Below, in pieces: positions 41,713-45,278 of a stretch of DNA of 45,278 bases. The stretch comes from a virus. The notes beneath the pieces were generated by a model, which did no database searches, had not been told where the DNA came from, and worked only from the letters and a program-made list of their open reading frames with translations. The translations under genes and the position numbers were made by a program. The DNA is taken from the IMG/VR virus record IMGVR_UViG_3300023171_000021, positions 1-45,278 of that record; one strand, given 5' to 3'. Within the stretch, counting starts at the first letter, position 1, and every line of letters starts with the position of its first letter.

Positions 41713-42195
41713 TTATTCTGTTATGGTATCACCATTTACTACATTGTCTGAGTAGTATCTACCCATTTTTTTTAGATAAACTATTTCTTTTCTTATCTCT
41801 TCACCATTATCATGTTGAATTAACTCATCTTTATCATTAAAATCTGGTGTATACACAACTTGTCTATAAATTGGATCACCTTGAAAAGTACATATAATTC
41901 CTGTATTTCCAGCTATTTTTAAATCATGATCAGGATCTTCAGTATTGAATGGTATTAAAGATTCTTTAATTACTATTCTTCCTTCTAATTCTTGTCCATC
42001 TCTATATTTAGCTTTCTTTAAATCATCTAATGTACCTTTAATTAATGCTGATCTGGGATCAAAGGTTAACCAACCTTTGTTACTAATTAAAGGAGTGTTC
42101 TGTTCTACCCTAATATAACCATATTCTGGATTATTAGGTGATATTCCTATAATTGCCCCAGTAACATCAGCAGTTATTGTTACTGGACTTCTCAT
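41713..42195 (-). CDS. Conserved hypothetical protein, possible OB-like fold
   Basis: Seen: 160 aa; I-T-A-D-V-T-G-A-I-I-G-I-S, P-E-Y-G-Y-I-R-V-E-Q, L-E-G-R-I-V-I-K-E-S-L-I-P-F-N, L-K-I-A-G-N-T-G-I-I-C, P-I-Y-R-Q-V-V-Y. Mostly strands, which could form an OB-like barrel, though the nucleic-acid role is only a guess. I associate the pattern with a conserved crAss-like phage protein. Own terminator downstream suggests substantial expression. Confidence 0.6.
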   Translation of the reverse strand: MRSPVTITADVTGAIIGISPNNPEYGYIRVEQNTPLISNKGWLTFDPRSALIKGTLDDLKKAKYRDGQELEGRIVIKESLIPFNTEDPDHDLKIAGNTGIICTFQGDPIYRQVVYTPDFNDKDELIQHDNGEEIRKEIVYLKKMGRYYSDNVVNGDTITE

Positions 42196-42196
42196 T

Positions 42197-42451
42197 TTAT
42201 TCCATAAATAAATCTATGTCAATATCTGGATCTAATAGCTTTTCTTCATCTGTTACAGAAGTAAGATCTTCAAGAATTTCTTCTTCTATATCATCTGGTA
42301 TCTGTCTTCCTAATACTGAACCATGCCAAGGATTCTCTATATAGTCACCATGATAGGTACTATTTAAATAATCTAATTCTGAATCTGACATGTTTAAATA
42401 TTGTTCTACAGACATCTCAATAGTTGTCCCGTTTTTTAATGAATAAGTCAT
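42197..42451 (-). CDS. Small acidic hypothetical protein
   Basis: Seen: 84 aa; M-S-V-E-Q-Y-L-N-M-S-D-S-E-L-D-Y-L-N-S, P-W-H-G-S-V-L, and an acidic end (I-D-I-D-L-F-M-E). Preceded by an 80-base non-coding stretch with a short ATGATA/TATCAT inverted repeat next to its start; no recognisable promoter there. No family recognised. Confidence 0.55.
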   Translation of the reverse strand: MTYSLKNGTTIEMSVEQYLNMSDSELDYLNSTYHGDYIENPWHGSVLGRQIPDDIEEEILEDLTSVTDEEKLLDPDIDIDLFME

Positions 42452-42531
42452 TTGATGATAATTTGTATCATAAATGTAAACTCTATTAACTGTATTAGCA
42501 ATAGATGAGTTTATCTAACGGGAGAATATAG

Positions 42532-42732
42532 CTATAGTTTATTTCCTTTCTTAGTTCTAATTACACCTTTCCAGTATGAATTAGTCTTATTGATATTTTC
42601 TTGACAATTTTTGTTTCTTTCCTCTAGATCTTTAACTACTTTAGTCAAATTATCTCTGTCTTTTGTTATTTCATCTAGTTGTTTATAATATTCAGGAAGT
42701 AATTTCCTTTTTAACCACTCTAATGGATTCAT
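42532..42732 (-). CDS. Small coiled-coil protein
   Basis: Sixty-six residues: P-L-E-W-L-K-R-K-L-L-P-E-Y, a heptad-like D-E-I-T-K-D-R-D-N-L-T-K-V-V-K-D-L, and basic end K-K-G-N-K-L. Likely one coiled-coil helix. No family recognised; the 80 bases downstream hold nothing else I can support. Confidence 0.5.
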   Translation of the reverse strand: MNPLEWLKRKLLPEYYKQLDEITKDRDNLTKVVKDLEERNKNCQENINKTNSYWKGVIRTKKGNKL

Positions 42733-42734
42733 AC

Positions 42735-43073
42735 TTAGTTTTTATAGTGAAGTACCATTCTATTCTCAATTAATTTTATCTCATCTCTGTAAATAGGTTC
42801 TTCTGTAGTAAATGAATTAATTGCACTTCCTTCCCATGTTTTAGCTTTATTTCTAACTTCAACAAGTTCAAGATAACACTCACCTCCATCCTCTACTATA
42901 CTGATTAAATCATCTTCTGTAATAGGTTTATACTTACGTGGTATATGATCCATAATAATTTGGATTGATTCACTTACCCAGCCAATATTTTCTATTTTTA
43001 TAATCTGATCCTCAAACTCTACAACAAATTCCTTGTTTACTATTTTAAGAATCACTGGTACTTTTTTGTTCAT
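42735..43073 (-). CDS. Hypothetical protein
   Basis: Start chosen at M-N-K-K-V-P-V-I-L-K-I-V-N-K (43073) because an earlier ATG at 43118 would translate through the terminator hairpin. The 112-aa product is beta-rich at first (F-V-V-E-F-E-D-Q-I-I-K-I) and ends N-R-M-V-L-H-Y-K-N. No family recognised. Confidence 0.55.
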   Translation of the reverse strand: MNKKVPVILKIVNKEFVVEFEDQIIKIENIGWVSESIQIIMDHIPRKYKPITEDDLISIVEDGGECYLELVEVRNKAKTWEGSAINSFTTEEPIYRDEIKLIENRMVLHYKN

Positions 43074-43080
43074 AATTAAA

Positions 43081-43110
43081 AAGCTGGTACAGATTTCTCC
43101 ATACCAGCTT
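43081..43110 (-). terminator. Intrinsic terminator after the second VWA gene
   Basis: Perfect 9-bp stem AAGCTGGTA/TACCAGCTT around a 12-base loop, followed on the - strand by TTTTTAATTAT. It ends the rightmost MoxR/VWA operon, 8 bases after the VWA stop codon. Confidence 0.85.
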
Positions 43111-43112
43111 AT

Positions 43113-43129
43113 GATCATTAGTAATGATC
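43113..43129. repeat. 17-bp palindrome over the VWA stop codon
   Basis: GATCATTA-G-TAATGATC is a perfect 8-bp inverted repeat with one central base. It covers the last codons and stop of the second VWA gene and sits just before its terminator hairpin. Could be a protein-binding site or a second mRNA stem; function unknown. Confidence 0.6.
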
Positions 43130-44362
43130 TTGTTTACCATCAATAGATATGAATTTTCCACCTGTCTTTTTACATAAGGCTTCTAATTCAGGATTATTAC
43201 CATATAAGGTAATTGCATTGGTCTTCCATGTTAACTTATCAGTTTTAACACTATCTTGACCATCATTAATCACTAAGATTTCAGGTTTCTCAAAAGATAA
43301 ATCAACATCAAGATTAAATAGACGTTTATTGTCCATAATCTCTTCTCTGATTAATTCAATTACATGTCCAACTTCAGTGTCACCACCAGAAGGAGCTGTA
43401 CTTAACTCTTTAAAGAACTTAAGAGCTGTTTCTCTATTATAAATGTGTGTGAATTTAAAGTTTTTGTTCTTTACATCACGTGCAGTTAAAAAGAAACTAA
43501 AGAAAATTTCACACTCCTCTTTGACACAATATCTAAGTCTATCTGCTAATATAGATAAAACCCAGTCTTGTTTCTGTATCATTGACATACTACCACTATA
43601 ATCTACCAAAATAATAATCTTTTGTTTAGATTCTTCATATACTACAGGAGTATTAATTACTAGATCTTTACTGATTAATTTGGCTTGATAATTAGGAAGT
43701 ATTTTTTGATACAAAGGAGAATTAATTAATTCTTCATACTCAACCATTCTTTTCTGTTTGTGTATACGAGAATTAGTTACTCTTTTCTCAGAGATGATTT
43801 TCTTTACATCAAAGGTTTTACCAAACTTTTCAACCATAGCAATCTTATTCATAAGATTGATTTTCTTATCAAAGTCATCCAAACCTTCTTTACGATCAAA
43901 GATTTCATTTAGAGTAGAGGATTCAAATATCTCTTTCTCAGGAACGTGTTCCAAAGCTTTTTCAATATCTACATCCATTAACTCATTTCTTCCTCTTTGA
44001 CCACCAACTCCACCAGATGCATCATGTTGTTTCTTTAGTAAAGCTAATAAATTTAAAGCCTTATCTAAAGGAGACATTCCAGGAACATATTTCTCCCACA
44101 TTTTTGCATAAAACTCCTTTGACTGGTTAGCTTGTTCTAACTCAAATGCATTAAGTTTAGTTTCATCTGCAAAATATGGATCAACATATTCTTTTTCTTG
44201 AATCATCTTATGATAATAAAATCTAGATAATTCTTGAGCAAAGTGGACATTATTAATGCCCAACTTTCTCATTTTTAATCTCCACTCAACATTCCACTCA
44301 CTTGGTGTCCAATACCAATCATGGTCATTAATATAAAACTTCTTATTATCCTTCTGTAGCAT
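43118..44362 (-). CDS. VWA-domain protein of MoxR/VWA pair 2
   Basis: Seen: 414 aa. C-terminal VWA with MIDAS V-D-Y-S-G-S (D254, S256, S258), G-G-D-T-E-V, and L-V-I-N-D-G-Q-D. The N-terminal ~230 residues contain a Gly-rich loop (A-S-G-G-V-G-G-Q-R-G-R) and helical segments. Not closely similar to the VWA of pair 1, so an independent system rather than a recent copy. Translationally coupled (17-base overlap) to the AAA+ gene upstream. Confidence 0.8.
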   Translation of the reverse strand: MLQKDNKKFYINDHDWYWTPSEWNVEWRLKMRKLGINNVHFAQELSRFYYHKMIQEKEYVDPYFADETKLNAFELEQANQSKEFYAKMWEKYVPGMSPLDKALNLLALLKKQHDASGGVGGQRGRNELMDVDIEKALEHVPEKEIFESSTLNEIFDRKEGLDDFDKKINLMNKIAMVEKFGKTFDVKKIISEKRVTNSRIHKQKRMVEYEELINSPLYQKILPNYQAKLISKDLVINTPVVYEESKQKIIILVDYSGSMSMIQKQDWVLSILADRLRYCVKEECEIFFSFFLTARDVKNKNFKFTHIYNRETALKFFKELSTAPSGGDTEVGHVIELIREEIMDNKRLFNLDVDLSFEKPEILVINDGQDSVKTDKLTWKTNAITLYGNNPELEALCKKTGGKFISIDGKQDHY

Positions 44363-45278
44363 GTTGAATCTCTTTACCTTTAGTTACTAAATAATTCTCA
44401 AATTGACTTGTGTTTGCATTAATAGTTTTCATTAAATCATCATCAACTTTTTTAGCTTTTAATGTTTTAGTTTCACTATCAATACTACGCAATAATGTTT
44501 TAACATTTTTGATATTATCAAGTGTATCTAATTTAAGAGCATCACATTGAGTCATCATAGATTTAACACTATCAATAATAACATCAACTTGCTCAACTGT
44601 TTTGTATTTAGCAATTTCAGTTTGAACCATTTTCTGGTTTTTACCTGCAAAATCTGCAATAAATTCTAAACAGCTATAATCACCTCCATTTGCATCAAGA
44701 ATTTTAGCTGCTTTAACAGCAGTCCTTGGTGATACAATACTATCTGCTTGAGCTAATTTCTCTAAGATATATTCAAGAGTTTTATAGTTTTTACCAAATA
44801 GTGTTTTGAACATGAATCCGTAAGTAGTTCTGTTATATGAATCCCATTCTACTTTTTGCTCTAAAGGAAACCTTTCCATCAATGCTTTCAATGAATCATT
44901 TTTAGAGAATTCATCCCTAGTACGGTTAGTACAGCAGATGATAAGTTTAGTTTTGATATGGAATACTTGACTACCATTTCTAAATTTCTTAGAAGTGATA
45001 ATATCTTTCAATTGCTCTAAGATATAATCAGGTGCATCCATTAACTCTTCAAAAATAACATACTCATGATTCATGAACGAATTTTCAACTAAGTACTCTA
45101 ACATACCTGTGTCATTGAATTTTTTAATATCCATACCACCAAATAGACTTTCTGTAGTAGTACCAGCACCCATAGTTTTAACAAATGGAGTAATTCCTTT
45201 GTTATGTAAAAACCATTCAACAAGTTCTGACTTACCATGTCCACCTTTACCATAAAGAATGATATTCTCATTGCAATT
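44346..45278 (-). CDS. MoxR-type AAA+ ATPase of pair 2, 5'-truncated by the window edge
   Basis: The frame stays open past the ATG at 45173 to the window end. The extra 35 codons encode Walker A Y-G-K-G-G-H-G-K-S (G-to-S at 45228-45251), so 45173 is not the start. Then V-I-F-E-E-L-M-D-A-P (Walker B with E-E), L-I-I-C-C-T-N-R-T (sensor 1) and E-R-F-P-L-E (finger region). The C-terminal ~100 residues are a lid-like and helical extension. Works with the VWA protein downstream. The rest of the N-terminus is outside the window. Confidence 0.82.
   Translation of the reverse strand, partial: NCNENIILYGKGGHGKSELVEWFLHNKGITPFVKTMGAGTTTESLFGGMDIKKFNDTGMLEYLVENSFMNHEYVIFEELMDAPDYILEQLKDIITSKKFRNGSQVFHIKTKLIICCTNRTRDEFSKNDSLKALMERFPLEQKVEWDSYNRTTYGFMFKTLFGKNYKTLEYILEKLAQADSIVSPRTAVKAAKILDANGGDYSCLEFIADFAGKNQKMVQTEIAKYKTVEQVDVIIDSVKSMMTQCDALKLDTLDNIKNVKTLLRSIDSETKTLKAKKVDDDLMKTINANTSQFENYLVTKGKEIQHATEG

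Noticed and set aside
42455-42471. ATGATA/TATCAT inverted repeat as operator
   Set aside because: Only 6 bp per arm in AT-rich DNA; likely chance without a second copy.
43074-43118. ATG at 43118 as start of the 112-aa gene
   Set aside because: Translation would pass through the terminator hairpin and the extra residues look non-coding.
1-45278. tRNA genes, CRISPR arrays, integrase or transposase
   Set aside because: No cloverleaf-like segment, direct-repeat array or matching protein motifs were seen on either strand.

Overview
This window is best read as about half of a crAss-like phage (Crassvirales) genome whose host is probably a gut-type Bacteroidota. The evidence is the strongly AT-rich sequence, the absence of cellular genes, and the layout: giant late genes on the + strand facing dense, overlapping blocks of small early and replication genes on the - strand. 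The first giant protein also carries the D-F-D-I-D catalytic motif of the crAss-like phage virion RNA polymerase. All functional calls come from reading motifs; no database search was possible.

Layout. (1) 1-12447, + strand: two giant late genes. These are a virion RNA polymerase (at least 2,612 aa, open through the left edge) and a 1,515-aa presumed virion cargo protein with an embedded PD-(D/E)XK nuclease fold. A strong hairpin at 12451-12469 ends this block and faces the opposing operon. (2) 27058 down to 12475, - strand: nucleotide metabolism and replication. It holds a DnaA-domain-IV-like protein, a winged-helix protein, DnaB-type helicase, Sak4-like ATPase, a putative SSB, a DnaG-type primase, GIY-YIG, metallophosphoesterase, YpsA-like and RecB-like nuclease genes, family B DNA polymerase, MazG-like pyrophosphohydrolase, ThyX, an Nmad1/DUF1599-like protein and a cREC-domain protein. 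Internal hairpin terminators lie at 18323-18344 and 22803-22824. (3) 27165-29782, + strand: a lysis cassette with two lipoproteins of u-spanin-like topology, a TIGR02594-type endolysin and two small membrane proteins on either side of it. A bidirectional hairpin at 29770-29793 ends it. (4) 45278 down to 29795, - strand: a long accessory operon. It contains two separate MoxR-type AAA+/VWA pairs, uracil-DNA glycosylase, a SF2 helicase, an R2K-like ATP-grasp protein, a macro-like phage protein, a DUF7448-like protein, an HNH endonuclease and many small unknown genes. One short gene (34981-35256) runs the other way.

How it fits together. The DnaA-like protein, helicase, primase, polymerase, SSB and Sak4-like ATPase form a largely self-contained replication and recombination set. 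ThyX, MazG-like, Nmad1-like and Ung proteins would shape the dNTP pool and DNA content. The divergent region 27059-27164 has a perfect consensus DnaA box and a degenerate copy exactly 10 bp away, beside the gene for the DnaA-like protein. That makes it the best candidate here for an origin or autoregulatory operator.

The least explained parts are the duplicated MoxR/VWA systems, the twin u-spanin-like genes, a 152-nt out-of-frame overlap of two replication genes, and an HNH gene whose zinc-ribbon start has no ATG, GTG or TTG codon. No tRNA, rRNA, CRISPR array, insertion sequence or integrase was seen. No gene-free stretch exceeds about 110 bases.
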